From Corbicula japonica (Eukaryota > Mollusca > Bivalvia > Venerida > Cyrenidae), in NCBI GenBank assembly GCA_038501625.1, contig JAZAYU010000061.1, positions 2,406,303-2,470,302 of the forward strand: 64,000 bases of DNA. Reading direction: 5' to 3'. Numbering within the stretch: the first letter of the stretch is position 1; each line of letters opens with the position of its first letter. Below the pieces are notes generated by a model. It searched no databases. It had not been told where the DNA came from and saw only the letters and a program-made list of their open reading frames with translations. Below are positions 21,039 to 33,059 of the stretch, in pieces. A program made the translations under genes and the position numbers.

Positions 21039-24000
21039 TTAACATCGTCTAAAACATCCTAGCCGTGTGAGGCATGCGCAGTCCTTCTGTTGCCAGCAAG
21101 AAGCACAATAAAGTGATAAAAGCATCGTGGTCACCCGGTTCATTTGATTTTGAAAGGAATCCATACCTGAAGAAATAATAAAAAACATTAGTAAAAACAT
21201 ATACTTGATTTCGTATGTGACAAATGGTAGGCTATCGAATTGCGTTATAATTTTAACTCAGTACTTTGCAGGATATTACAATAATGTAAGTGCCACATTG
21301 GAATACATTTTATTATGAGACTTATAAAATTCCGTCGTTCCGATTGACTGATAACCGATCACGTGTTCACGCGTAAATAGTGATATCAACCTTGAAATGT
21401 ATTGTTTTTGGATTATATTGATCAGTAATTGCACGTTTGGTTTGCTACTGTGATCTGCAGCATTGTGAATGGATATAAATGCTTTCACCTGTCAAATTCA
21501 CTTCTTTTTATATTTTGAGCTGTATGCTATTCACAATATATGCAAAATATAACATGTATTCAGAATATTGTTTGTAATAACAAGGTCTAATCGGTATTTA
21601 TAAAATAACTCAACTTTTTTAAGAAAAACAAACTTATTCAAAGTTTGTGCGCCACCCCACCCGGTAAGCATTTTTGCGTCCCCTTAACTGCTAGCGAATC
21701 ATATATTGCTGTAGGATCTACTCTTCTTATGGAAAACAGACGTGATGTAAGTTGTTGTATACAAACTTGAAAGAACATTTGTTTTATTTCTGGCTTACCA
21801 CTATCAAGTTTAAAACGCGCTATAAGGACCAACGAGGAATAATAAATTGTTTAATTTAATGCAGCATGTTAATATTGTATAGAAAAAGAAAAGACGTATC
21901 CCACATGTAATAGCTTGTCAATGAGCAATTATCCTTGACCTTTGGTGAAGCCATTAACTTACTATCGACTTCCATAACACCGTCGGATGATTGAAAGGGC
22001 AAATCCGGCAGCAGGGATTCCATGGGACTCTGAAACATACAGAACAAGAAATGGGACTGAAACATACAGAACAAGAAATGGGACTCTGAAACATACATGA
22101 CGAAAAATGGGACTCTGAAACATACATAATGAAAAATGGGACTCTGAAACATACAGAACAAGAAATGGGACTGAAACATACATAACGAAAAATGGGACTC
22201 TGACACATACAGAACAAGAAATGGGACTGAAACATACATAACGAAAAATGGGACTCTGAAATTTACAGAACAAGAAATGGGACTCTGAAACATACATAAC
22301 GAAAAATGGGACTCTGAAACATACAGAACAAGAAATGGTACTGAAACATACAGAACAAGAAATGGGACTCAGAAACATACATAACGAAAAATGGGACTCT
22401 GAAACATACATTACGAAAAATGGGACTCTGAAACATACAGAACAAGAAATGGGACTGTGAAACATACAGAACAAGAAATGGGACTCTGAAACATACATAA
22501 CGAGAAATGGGACTCTGAAACATACAGAAGAAGAAATGGGACTGTGAAACATACAGAACAAGAAATGGGACTGTGAAACATACATAACGAAAAATGGGAC
22601 TGTGAAACATACATAACGAGAAATGGGACTGTGAAACATACATAACGAGAAATGGGACTCTGAAACATACAGAACAAGAAATGGGACTCTGAAACATACA
22701 TAACGAGAAATGGGACTCTGAAACATACAGAACAAGAAATGGGACTCTGAAACATAAATAACGAGAAATGGGACTGTGAAACATACAGACCAAAAAATAG
22801 GACTCTGAAACATAAATAACGAGAAATGGGACTGTGAAACATACAGAACAAGAAATGGGGACTTTGAAACATACATAGCGAGAAATGGGACTCTGAAACA
22901 TACATAACAAGAAACGGGAACTACTCTGTTCTATAGGTACGGACTAACGAATATAGCACAAAAGAAATGATACGAGTATATTTAAAACATCCTGATTGAT
23001 GGGCATAACTGTCAATATTAACTCCTTAACAAAACTAGAATCTCATGTTAAGAACACAAGACATTAATATTTATGTCCAATCATAGATTTGAACTTGAAG
23101 TCATGGTTACAAAGATAGTTTATTATGTGCGCATTATACCATGAAATGTTAGTCTTCTGATTCATGAATGGATTGAATAATTACACTGCTTACATTTACC
23201 AAAATATGATTTGTTTTGTCTTAGATGAGGCATTTTTAAAGCTCGAATACACTAGTCAAAAGTTCTAAGTGCACACTTGATAAATGTTGATTTTTCAAAT
23301 TATTTGATTCAATCTTTCAAAATAGTGTAAATTACAATGAAGAAGAATCAATTATCTGTTAAAGCACACCAAAAAAATTATGTCTGCTTAACCAGATTAA
23401 AAAATAATAACATTTTAGCTCACTAATACTCAGAAAGCAATTCTCAAGTTAATTACCACTGCATCGGCCATCATTTTTGGTCGTTTTCTCATCTCTGTAT
23501 ATCTTAAATTTCATGCAGATTTAAAGGAAATACTGTAGTTTGCCATTCCATTGCACTAAAAAAGCTTCCTGTAGCTTTGTAATGGTCTGCTGGGCACGAT
23601 GAGCCAACGCACTCTTCTCTATTTTATCCATAACGTTTTTACAGGATTTCAAGGAGGAAATTACATTTTCTTAAACAATGTTTTGTGCCAAAAGTTTTTG
23701 AATTGTCTAGCAGTTTGGGATGATGCAATTCTCTATGATAAATGTGTAACAGCCTTTCCAAATGAAAAAATGTATTCATTTTGATGAAACTGACCAGTTT
23801 TCGGACACGCTTTTTGACCAAATGAACGTCATTTTCGAATCATCCGATTTTAAAGTTTATTGAATTTCTATAAATTTTAGTTTTAAATTTTTATTTATTG
23901 GACACTTATCCAACAAATGCTACACTAATATTTTCGAGTTTACGTTGTTTTACATAAATATTTAATGACGTAATTGAGTAACGTCAGCGTTCAACGTAAG

Positions 24001-25378
24001 CAACGTTATCAATCTAGAAAATAATATTGTTAAATTTTCTTCTTAAATTAATTAAATATGCAAAAATATGGTATTTCTTTTGCATTTACAAAAACCGTCA
24101 AAATTTTTTAGAACAAATTTGAAGTTGTGCCAGTGAAAATAATTTTGACGGCAATGTATTCGTCTGCTGACGTCAACCGTTCCATGGTTACAATTTGTTG
24201 GTGTGTTTTTCGTGTTTGTCTGGAGTCGGTGAACATGTGAAAAACAAAAACGATTGTGAAAAAATAATTTTTATTGCCGCACGGGGATTACGCATAAATA
24301 GCGTATGCCGACGTGGATGACGTAATACGTAAACCATGTGCACGGTTTTCAAAAAATATTATTGTTTGATCATAATTAACATTGTATCAAACTTTCATTC
24401 AATTAGAATAAGCTTACTTTGAGATATTCAAAATTGAAAAGTGTGCACTTAGAACTTTTGACCTGTGTATATTACTTGTTATTGTTGAACATAATTTAAG
24501 TGAAAAGTGGTGGATAAAATATTAAAAGCCTGTGACGGAAGTTTATCTATTATCTCCTATTTTCCAATAAATGTCCATATATCATTGTAACTAGTTCCCC
24601 TCAAAAAGGAATGCAACTACCAAAATGCTACCTCATATGGCTCTTTTTATATTAAATTCCTATTACAGTAAAGAAACTGGAAAAAAACCATTTCATTTAA
24701 TGACATTAACAGTTTTTCTCAAGCTAAAGAAATACTAAAATAAACTTTAAACAATAAACACATCATTTACTTAAGAAAGAACGACTTTTTTAAGAAATGC
24801 GGTAATTTGATACTACAGTACAGTAGAGCTGGATCTTCAGTTTGGAAGTGTCGAATTCAATCGTATCATTCTTAATTCTGTGTCCAACAATTGTGTTTCA
24901 CTAAGTTGAGGAATTTTTCTACAAAATGATGTCTGGTTTCTATGACAACGGAATCATAAGACTTCCTAAACTTTCTATTCTCATATGTGTTTATATCAGT
25001 ACTTTTTCCAATATCCCAACATTTAAGAATAACGTACATGATCCTTATATGCTCAGTGTTCTTAACTTAATGTCAAATGCTACACGAAATAAAGTAAAAA
25101 AAGAAACTCCGTTACATCTGGCTTTTTATATGGTTCACCTGTTCCTTCCTAACGTACTTGTCCATTTCTGGATATATTGGTTAATAATTTGAAAATTATT
25201 ATTTATAATTTATGAAACAGTATCAAAGAATGGTGATATATTGACAACTGACAAATGGCATGAGGCTTAGTTGGCATAGAGAATAACCGTTTCTAAAAAT
25301 AGCTTAAATACATACCGAATATCCAGCTGAACATAATTTTAAAATCAATAATAAAATTAATACACGCAAGAAGTCCAT
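21039..25378 (-). CDS. Secreted six-cysteine-tail protein, copy 1 (85 aa)
   Basis: Exons (minus): 25378-25316, signal peptide MDFLRVLILLLILKLCSA; 22029-21963; 21166-21039. Phases close at 258 nt with stop. The last exon ends LYCASCWQQKDCACLTRLG then CFRRC and stop: six cysteines spaced C-x2-C-x5-C-x-C-x5-C-x3-C, as in the copies at 35 and 52 kb. Exon 2 keeps MEVDSK-like sequence of its paralogues, but the best in-phase donor (A|GTAAGT, 21962) lies inside the ancestral exon; codons resembling the paralogues' downstream part (LMASPKVKD) now fall in the intron. A 29-bp minisatellite touches the acceptor of exon 2. Function unknown: a small secreted, disulfide-rich peptide, perhaps an antimicrobial, signalling or effector peptide. 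The use of this donor is inferred. Confidence 0.75.
22024..22920. repeat. 29-bp minisatellite, about 31 copies, made of a 3' splice site
   Basis: The unit is 29 bp, with occasional 27-bp units lacking 'ct'. On the minus strand each unit reads as pyrimidine-rich 'ttcttgttctgtatgtttcag' broken across the unit, then 'agtccc'. That is exactly the sequence around the exon-2 acceptor of the adjoining cysteine-tail gene (copy 1). Two variants alternate (agaacaagaaat and ataacgaaaaat, plus strand). The minus strand lacks stop codons in all three frames because 29 is not a multiple of 3, so long open frames here are an artefact. Confidence 0.95.
23250..24467. mobile_element. TA-flanked DNA transposon relic, about 1.2 kb
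   Basis: Terminal inverted repeats begin cac[ta/ag]gtcaaaagttc and include a perfect 24-bp core 'gtcaaaagttctaagtgcac...'. Both ends are flanked by TA, the target of Tc1/mariner-type transposases. Interior frames are short and show no DDE motif. Non-autonomous or decayed. It lies in intron 1 of cysteine-tail copy 1. Confidence 0.8.
24480..25310. other. Intron 1 sequence of cysteine-tail copy 1
   Basis: AT-rich. An 88-codon frame on the plus strand (24,926-25,192) has no recognisable features. Nothing else seen. Confidence 0.5.
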
Positions 25379-25379
25379 T

Positions 25380-26630
25380 TTAGTCATATGAAGTATGAAA
25401 ATACGAAACTCATGAAGACCTGTCACTCGAGTGAACAATATTTCAAGCTAATAAAAGACTGACACTTATTACGTTGGTGATATCATTTGCGTTTATAACT
25501 TCCTAATCACAACAAATATTACAGTCGGAGCGTTCAACGATGTCATCACAATTAACACATAGCGTTACATCATAGTTTATGATTTTATAAATTATAATTT
25601 AAAAATGATTTTTTTGTATACACTATGACAAGATTCTTCGTATGCACATGAGAGAAGAACACTACGGATCTGCTATCGCTTTCACTAAAACATCTCCTAG
25701 TGCAATTAAAGCAATGCATGTTAATTACATTATGATTTATGAATAATAAATATGCCATGTTAACATATGTATTGTGAAAGGTCATAGGCGACATAAAAAG
25801 GCTGTCACGACGTTTTTAATGTTAAAGAATTGGGTCAGTACGATCAATATTTAGAAACATATAATAAGGTATAGTAAGTTACCGATAACGTAACAGATAC
25901 GTGGCAGAAAAATTTTACTGAAATATCTTTCTTTTTTCAGTTAATACTTAAAAAAAATGAATAAATATTGTCATGTTTCTTTTGTGAGAATAACTCTATG
26001 AAAAATTTTTCTTATACGTTATAAGATCATAATTGAATTTTATTTACATGATTGGAATAAACTTTTAAAATTTTATCGGGTTTTCTATGTAATATATATG
26101 TTTCAAATTTGTATAGGTAACTTTTTAAAAATATGTGAACGTAAAAGTTACATTAAAAGAATAAAGTAAAACCTAAAAAAGAACCTGTGTGTTATAATTT
26201 ATGTGTTGTAATCCTGACATATTTACTGTCTGCGCAGTCTGCTGTGTCTCCTTCGTCCATTCTTCCATCCTGCTGTTGCTCAATTTACTCCTGATGACGA
26301 GGTCTCGGTAAGGCCGTCGAGCGCCTGCATATTTTGTACGCAATATGAGTTTATGAAGGTTAATGGGGTAATCTTGTAAAAGAACATAGAAGCTCGGGCT
26401 GTTTCTTTCATCCCTGTAATCGTGTTCTTTTTTTTTAATTTGAGTTGAATCACTAAACCCGTTTATTTATCCATTGTTATCATACAAAATACATATTTTT
26501 TATAAATAAATGTTCAACAATATATGACTAAATTTGTGTTACCTTATTTAAGGTAGAGCATCATATATATATAGGAGTAATCGTGTTTTTGCTGATTTGA
26601 CTCCAGGGGCCTCTGGTTTTCGGTAGGATC
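25380..26630. other. Upstream region of cysteine-tail copy 1
   Basis: Candidate promoter region for the gene starting at 25378 on the minus strand. No confident TATA or other element. An exon-like block with AG and GTAAGG edges (26,236-26,309, plus) has no family match and was not called. Confidence 0.4.
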
Positions 26631-26639
26631 ATCAGTCAG

Positions 26640-26935
26640 CAGTACCAGCCCTTTTGCTTAAAAATGCTATTTGTTTCCTTTGTTTTATATGTATGTGTGC
26701 TTTGCAACATTGTCGAGTTGATGGGTGATTTGGAGTTATTTCACCAAGACAACTTGTACTTGTTTGTTCGTATGAGAACCTGTTGTTGCAAGTGTGAGTT
26801 TGATGAACCCTAGAACCTAGTTTAAGCTTGTCAGAATTGTGGCAAATGTTTTGCCGTGGAGCTTTCCAATGCAGTAACCCCAAAGGTTCTCTTTGTCGTT
26901 AATTTTTTGTGATGTCTTATTTGAAATTGATCTTC
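26640..26935 (-). repeat. SINE-like dispersed repeat, minus-strand copy
   Basis: Inverted copy of the family described at 19.0 kb ('caacattgtcgagttgatgg', 'caagacaacttgtacttg', 'gagaacctgttgttgcaa'). Confidence 0.7.
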
Positions 26936-27994
26936 ATATAAACAAATGTCCTTATTTCCTCTCTACTTTTTTGCTGCTGTGGCAGAGGTTGTGTTTTCTG
27001 AGTGTGGGTATTCCTGATAGGCATATTTCACTTAAAAATTGATCATTTAATCAACTTCTGTTTCCCCAATCACTCTTTCTACTGGGAATATTGTGTTTTC
27101 GGAGTGTAATCCTTCTTGGTTTGCATATTAACATACAATTTAATCAACAAATACGAATGAAATAAACTACAGCGAAATCTCATTGTGTCAAAATTACATA
27201 AGTCGGAACTTTGGTTGTCTGGAAAAAAAATTACGGTCCGTCAAAGTGCGTTATGTTTACATATAATATTTCACCGCTTAAGTCGAATTCGAGTTTAAAA
27301 AATTAAATTTAACTTTAAACCCGTCAGTTGCAATTTGCTTTGTAATAACATAAAGTCAACGTAAGTAGGTAGGTGTGAACAATGAGCGCGGTATCCTCAA
27401 AGCGACAAATAACAATGATAGAGTGTTTATTAAAATGTTCACTCAGTCAAAGCATAATGGATATTAACAAATAATGGTAATTTAAAATATGTGGGCCTAA
27501 AATAAAATATTGTTCGTTTCCCCATCCACGACCGACCCGAAAAAAATTCGCCGCGGCCCAAAAAGTTTTATCGCCGAAATCTAAATGATATTTTTATTTG
27601 GTACGAAAAACCTGGAGAAGAAAATGCATTTATTTGGAATCAGTTTGATTATGAAACCGGATGACTGAATCTTTTGCAGAAAGGCATTCATCTATAATAC
27701 ATGTAAACGTGGTACATGTTTTAATTTTAGAGCTTTGGTTTTCTCCTTGGTGTTATTCCTAGAATATCAATATGTTGATCATTATTCTGAAAAATTAAAA
27801 AAAAAATATTTTGACCTACCTACCTACCCATACTTAATCTGCTTGGGTCGTGATGGGAAAACAAAGAATATTTTAAGTCTTGCCTTAGTGTCATTTCTTT
27901 CAATCATATGATGAACGTGCCTATAAAATGTACCAACATGGGTTCACAAAATCTAATGAAAACAATAACTGATGGAAATAAAGGCAGACTTTGC

Positions 27995-28315
27995 AATACT
28001 AAAAAGGTGAAATATGTATATCAGGAATCGCCACATTCAGAAAAAACAGCCTCCCCACACAGTCAAGAAGAAGAAGAGGTAGATAGCATGGTTTATAAAA
28101 TGATCAGTTTCAAAAGAGACACCACTAACAATTAACAAAAAATGAGAACCCGAGGGGTTACCGCCTTGGAACGGTCAGTGGCAAATCAAATTGATACTGG
28201 GGGTTTAAACCAGGTTCTAGGGTGAACCAACCTCACACTTGTCCCAACAGATTCTCATATCACAAAACAAATACAAGTTGTCTTGGTGAAACCACTCCAA
28301 CCCACTTGAAATTGT
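27995..28315 (+). repeat. SINE-like dispersed repeat
   Basis: One of the more complete members of the 19.0 kb family, running from 'ggtgaaatatgtatatcagg' to 'gttgtcttggtgaaacca'. It contains a 'gggtttaaaccaggttcta' block that may be a diverged tRNA-type B box. Confidence 0.75.
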
Positions 28316-28864
28316 TAACAGTTACAGCTTTGTACTTAGAAGTATATCTTAACAAATTATAATGCCTTTAGACAAACGTGAAGAATTATAAAACTTAGTT
28401 TAACTAATTTATTGTTTTGATGTGTGTTATACAGGATATATTTCGAGTTAAGGTTGTTATAGTTTTGCTTTGGAACATATGATTATGTCCTTTGATATAA
28501 TTACATCTACCTGTACCTCAATTTGAGAGCACTATGGCGTTATTAGTGAAGATTCACGGCAGCTTGGATGTGTCTAACTTTAGATATCCCGACTCAGAAT
28601 CGACGACTTCAACACTAACAGCGAGTTTTAAATGTATAAGGATACAGTTTTTAAAAGAGTAAAACTTATCTGTTGTCATTTATAACAACTATATGCGTAT
28701 AAAAGATATTCCACAATTTTCAGTATTTAATTTAGTATTCACGTTTCTGGCCAGATAAGGTGTCTGATAACCTATTTTTGTATAGTATAATGTGAGTAAT
28801 CAGACCTTAATGACACACTTCTTTACTTATGATTGGTAGTAAAACTCAGGGAACGACCTCAACC

Positions 28865-31800
28865 ATGTCTCTGATTAATGTCAAAATATGGATGTTGGTG
28901 TTAATTGTCCATATCATGTCCTCGTGTTATGCTGTTCCGCTAATAGGCAGAGGTAGGTTCATTCTTCATTTTCTTTTTTGCTTTTTACTAATTCTATTTC
29001 TGTGATCTCTGTGTTCTCCATAATGGCTGATGTTTTTCTGTGTTTTCTGTGTTCTTCTCTATAACGCCCTATGTTTTCACTGTAGTTGGCAAAGACATGG
29101 CACCACAAAATATTCAACACCAAACAACGCAACTGGAGGGCATACTTCGTCTACTTTTCAAAATGGTGGTATCTGAATTTCAATGTTGATGCCCTTTACT
29201 TGTCATTTCTTAAGTTATCAGCAACTCAACAAAAAAGACCTGTTAGGTATTTGTTATCATTCCCTGTCATAAAACACGGCATACAATAAATTCGAAACAC
29301 GAAACATCGACTGAGATAACAACCTTCTTGCAAACTTTGGTGAATTTTCATGAAATGAAAATGCTACATGAAAATAAATATATTTATAAAAGGAAGTGTT
29401 TATTGTCCAATTTTAAATCTTAGTTTTTATAGCCACATAAGAAAATAATTTTTGGGTGTGTTGGGAGACTGTGCCTTCTGGATGTTTACTTGATGTGGCC
29501 ATTCCTACGGAGCCCCTAAGGTGACATTAAGCATATTTTGTTCATTTTCCATACTTTTTTTAAGGATATTATTTCGTTTAAACGAAATATTATTTCGTTT
29601 AAACGAAATGCTATTTCGTTTGAACGAATTAAAATTTCGTTTAAACGAAATACTTTTTACGAATGTTAATTAATATTTCGTTTAAACGAAAATACTATTT
29701 ACGAATGTTAATTCGTTTAACGAATAGTATTTCGTTTAAACGAATTAACATCATTACGTTTAAACGAAATATTAATATGTTTAAACAAAATAATATCCTT
29801 AAAAAGTATGGAAAATGAAAAAAAAAGTATCTAAATGTCACCTTAGGGGCTCCGTACATTCCTGACATTCATATTTCACTTTTTATTACCACAGAAAGTC
29901 CTCCGGCAAACAGTCATGAGTGCGCCTCAACGTACCACGGTCAGTGTATAGACACGTACAAGTACCAGTGTATGGGTATAGCAGTGCCAGGAATCTGTGG
30001 AAGTCTCAGGTTCGTACTCGCGTTATTTGACGACTATCATTGTTCATAAACACAGTTAATCTATTGGACAAGACTGATAAATTCTTCGTCGTTTATAGTA
30101 TGTTCTTAGGTTCTCTTTTCATTATTATCTCCGAAGATCTCTAGTCACAATAACAGGTAACAGTTGATTTCCTAACATTCACGTAACCAGGTGGGAATTC
30201 GTGGCACTCTCAGAACTAAAGCTTGCGAGACTTGATAAAATAAGGTGCTTTGGAATGAATATCGGTTTATGTTCTTCGTCTACCCTCAAAAGAATGTTAT
30301 GATAGTACCCATAGTATTGAGTTCTGTGTTTCCAAAATCTGCATAATATTTTTAATATGGACTAGTAACTGCAATTGACTTCAGGTGGTTTCTGATATAA
30401 AACTTTTATTTTTTCTAACTTAAACCGACCATTACTGTCAATGTTTTCATTGTACGAATGCCATCACAATAGGTCTCGCCTTTTCATAAGATATTCATAT
30501 GATCACTTTATTATGTCAGCATGAATTATATAAATATCACATCCCATTGGGGGAAACAGTACGAAATGTTAACCCGAGAGAAGTAATGTCAACCGAGGCG
30601 TTAGCCGAGGTTGACATTACCTTCTCAAGGGTTAACATTTCGTACTGTTTCCCCCAATGGGATGTGATATTTATTTTATTACACCGAACATTTGTTTTTT
30701 TAGAGATCTTGACTATGACCAAATTAATTGCTTAACATTACATTTTGAGTTCAATGTTTAAAGAAGAGAAAAACCTTCGGATTTCCAAGATATTTATTTT
30801 TAGATCCACGCGAGGGTGACATGATACTGTCGCATATGTGACAGTATACAGTTATTTCATGGATGTGTGGGGAACAGTCAAAATTGTTGTCCCAAGGTAT
30901 CAGGGATGACTTTTGAACTGTTGCCCGAGGCCGAAGGCCGAGGGCAACAGTTCAAAATGTCATCCCTGATACCGAGGGACAACAATTTTGACTGTTCCCC
31001 ACACATCCATGAAATAACTGTTTTATTACCTAATGCCTTCACTTTATAGATAAAACAATATAATCCATAAATATTTCAACTGTATTTTCAAGTAGATTGT
31101 TTAATTCGTCCTCAGATATATCTTGGAAACGGGTTGACATCTTTTATTTCGAAAAACCAGACGAGATTTCGGTTGTTTACAATGGTGTCCTGTAGACGCT
31201 TGATTAGCTAAAAACCGCTACCGTACCTTGGATTGAACTACCAAAATTTACCGAATAGTGGCGGACGATGCGTTTACGGAAATACCCGAAGACGCGGAGG
31301 GCAACAGTTAAAAATGTTGACCGGTCAACAGTTCACTGCGTCGCTGCGCATGTGTGGTAATTTTTGCTGCCTGATTAAACAGTTGAAAATAACGAATTAG
31401 TATTTATTGAAGGCATTAGGTAATAATAGCGATTATCTCCCTGTGACGTCACATTACGCTATATAGTAAACTAATCGCGTGAGGTGTAATAATGTATTAT
31501 ATTGTCTTCGGTTCTATTATCATATGTGCCCAAGGTTACAAAACTGAGCATGGAAACCAGTCTCAAATCTGAAGCATCTGATTGGCTGAAATGACGACCA
31601 GTCGCCATTTCAACCAATCAAAGGCTTCAGATTTGAAACTGGTTTCCAATCTCGAGTTTTATAACCTTCAGCCATGGTTACCGTATTACATCTGTTAGCT
31701 TGGCGAGTATTTATCATTCGCAGTGGTTCGCTTGTATAGTATTATGTTTTTTTTCGGGGCTATTATTATATGGTTACAATGTTACGTGCAGGGTATCTTT

Positions 31801-33046
31801 TCGTAGACTAGTAATATGTCTTTGTGGTTATTATCTCATGGTAACAGTATAAAGTAGGTGTGCTTGTAGAGTATCTATATGTATAAGTTTAAGGGGCTAT
31901 AGTCGTTCCTACTGACCCATGCGACTGCTAAGAATTCTCTATAAACTGATTCTGAAATGATTTTGATTATCAGATGTATATCAAATAAAAACAGAACCCG
32001 TCAGCAATCATCTAGTGTTACTGTCGCTTATCAGCTTTCTACCATATGCGAATTTCAAAGATTACGGTAAATCGAGGATCGTAGAGGTCTGTGGTATTCT
32101 TGTCCAGCAGGGAGAATTTGCACATTTTCTCATAAATTTTGGTATGAGGTCAGAATCGGTAAGAAATGTGACTGAGGTTTAAAGAATACCTGTTTATATA
32201 TGTTTATATGTCCATTTGGAAACGATGGTCATCACACACATTAAATAAGAAACAGCTGTAGAGTCATCACCTTAAACGTTTATTGGCGAAACATGTAACT
32301 GTTGCATGAATGAATATTTATTTCAGTGGTCCTTTTGGAGAACTGACCGGCATGCAGTGTTGTAGCGGTGTTAGTTACGAAATAGGAAGGCGTTAACGTA
32401 AGTATTACAGAAAGTGCTTATAATACAAATTTCACAGAGAAATACAGCTTTACAGTTGAATGCGGTTGCTCGGTTTAATCTATGACGCAAAATTAGAAAC
32501 AAACATGTTGAACTTAACATTCTTAAATAACTGTTACGAATGATGTTAGTTGTTAGTTGAACACTTGTAGTTTGTGCAAAGAAGTGAATCGAGCATGAAA
32601 CCGCTTTTAATTGACGGCCAATTACGTGCTTTATATATTGTGGCGGCGTAAGTTCACTCGTATAAAGACGCAAGAGTAAGAATTCGGTTTTTGACTAGGT
32701 TGCATGCTCTTATAGCTCTTGGAGTACAGCACAAAACACATCTTACGTTAATTAAACTGTATCGTATTAAAAGTTGGTAATACGATAAACAGTTTTTAAT
32801 TCGAATATGAACAATTTATTTTGCTGGCAAAAATTATGGAGAAAAAAGAACGGCAATCTTGTATCTATAATTATTTGTTCGTAAGTTTTACTTGCTGAAA
32901 AACTGTTGATGTAAGAGATGTCCGGATAAACTGTTATTTTTGTTCCGAAAGATGGATGTCGTATATAATTTTCGTTGTGTGTTTTCAGTTTACTGCAACA
33001 GAAGAAGATACTGTGAATGATAAACTATTTAAAATAGCATAATAAA
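28865..33046 (+). CDS. Secreted peptide with bivalve six-cysteine module (90 aa)
   Basis: Coding exons 28865-28952, 29895-30009 and 32327-32396 (stop) are joined by GT/AG introns in phases 1 and 2, total 273 nt. A donor directly after the stop (C|GTAAGT, 32398) and an acceptor at 32988 add a 3' UTR exon with AATAAA at 33041-33046. Residues 1-23 are a signal peptide. The mature chain has six cysteines spaced C-x7-C-x7-C-x8-C-x14-CC (HGQC, DTYKYQC, GICGS, GMQCC). This resembles the short Cys-rich module, ending in CC and similar in spacing to tick carboxypeptidase inhibitor domains, that I associate with bivalve secreted proteins and lysozyme-like enzymes. Alternatives are a defensin-like peptide or a protease inhibitor. 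It is transcribed opposite to the surrounding cysteine-tail genes and unrelated to them in spacing. Function unproven. Confidence 0.78.
29506..29856. mobile_element. Foldback MITE filled with ATTTCGTTTAAACGAAAT palindromes
   Basis: Outer arms 'tacggagcccctaaggtgac' and its exact inverse end the element; the core is about ten head-to-head copies of an 18-bp palindrome centred on the PmeI-type octamer gtttaaac. It lies in intron 1 of the 90-aa peptide gene. Confidence 0.9.
30530..30674. repeat. Near-perfect palindrome (145 bp)
   Basis: The arm 'tatcacatcccattggggga' and its inverse at the right, with 'cagtacgaaatgttaaccc' pairing inside. The loop is near 'aaccgaggcgttagccgagg'. Intron 2 of the 90-aa peptide gene. 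Confidence 0.9.
30850..31020. repeat. Near-perfect palindrome (171 bp)
   Basis: 'cagttatttcatggatgtgt' and its inverse bound the repeat, and 'gaactgttgcccgaggcc' pairs with 'ggccgagggcaacagttc' at the centre. Part of the same stem sequence (gggcaacagtt) recurs at about 31,300, beyond the palindrome. Confidence 0.9.
31532..31669. repeat. Palindrome, ctcaaatctcaagc foldback family
   Basis: Relative of the 20.8 kb palindrome: 'gagcatggaaaccagtctca' paired with 'gaaactggtttcca', centre near 'gacgaccagtcgcc'. Confidence 0.85.
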
Positions 33047-33059
33047 AAAGGTAACTCTT

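Noticed and set aside
21856..22910. Long minus-strand open frames up to 304 codons
   Set aside because: They are the 29-bp minisatellite read in all three frames; the repeat lacks stops on that strand. Only the final part (22,029-21,963) is called as exon.
24926..25192. 88-codon plus-strand frame with hydrophobic stretches
   Set aside because: AT-rich, no motif, opposite to and within intron 1 of a well-supported gene.
26236..26309. Exon-like block with AG and GTAAGG borders
   Set aside because: No frame matches a family or joins in phase to neighbouring exons; likely chance.
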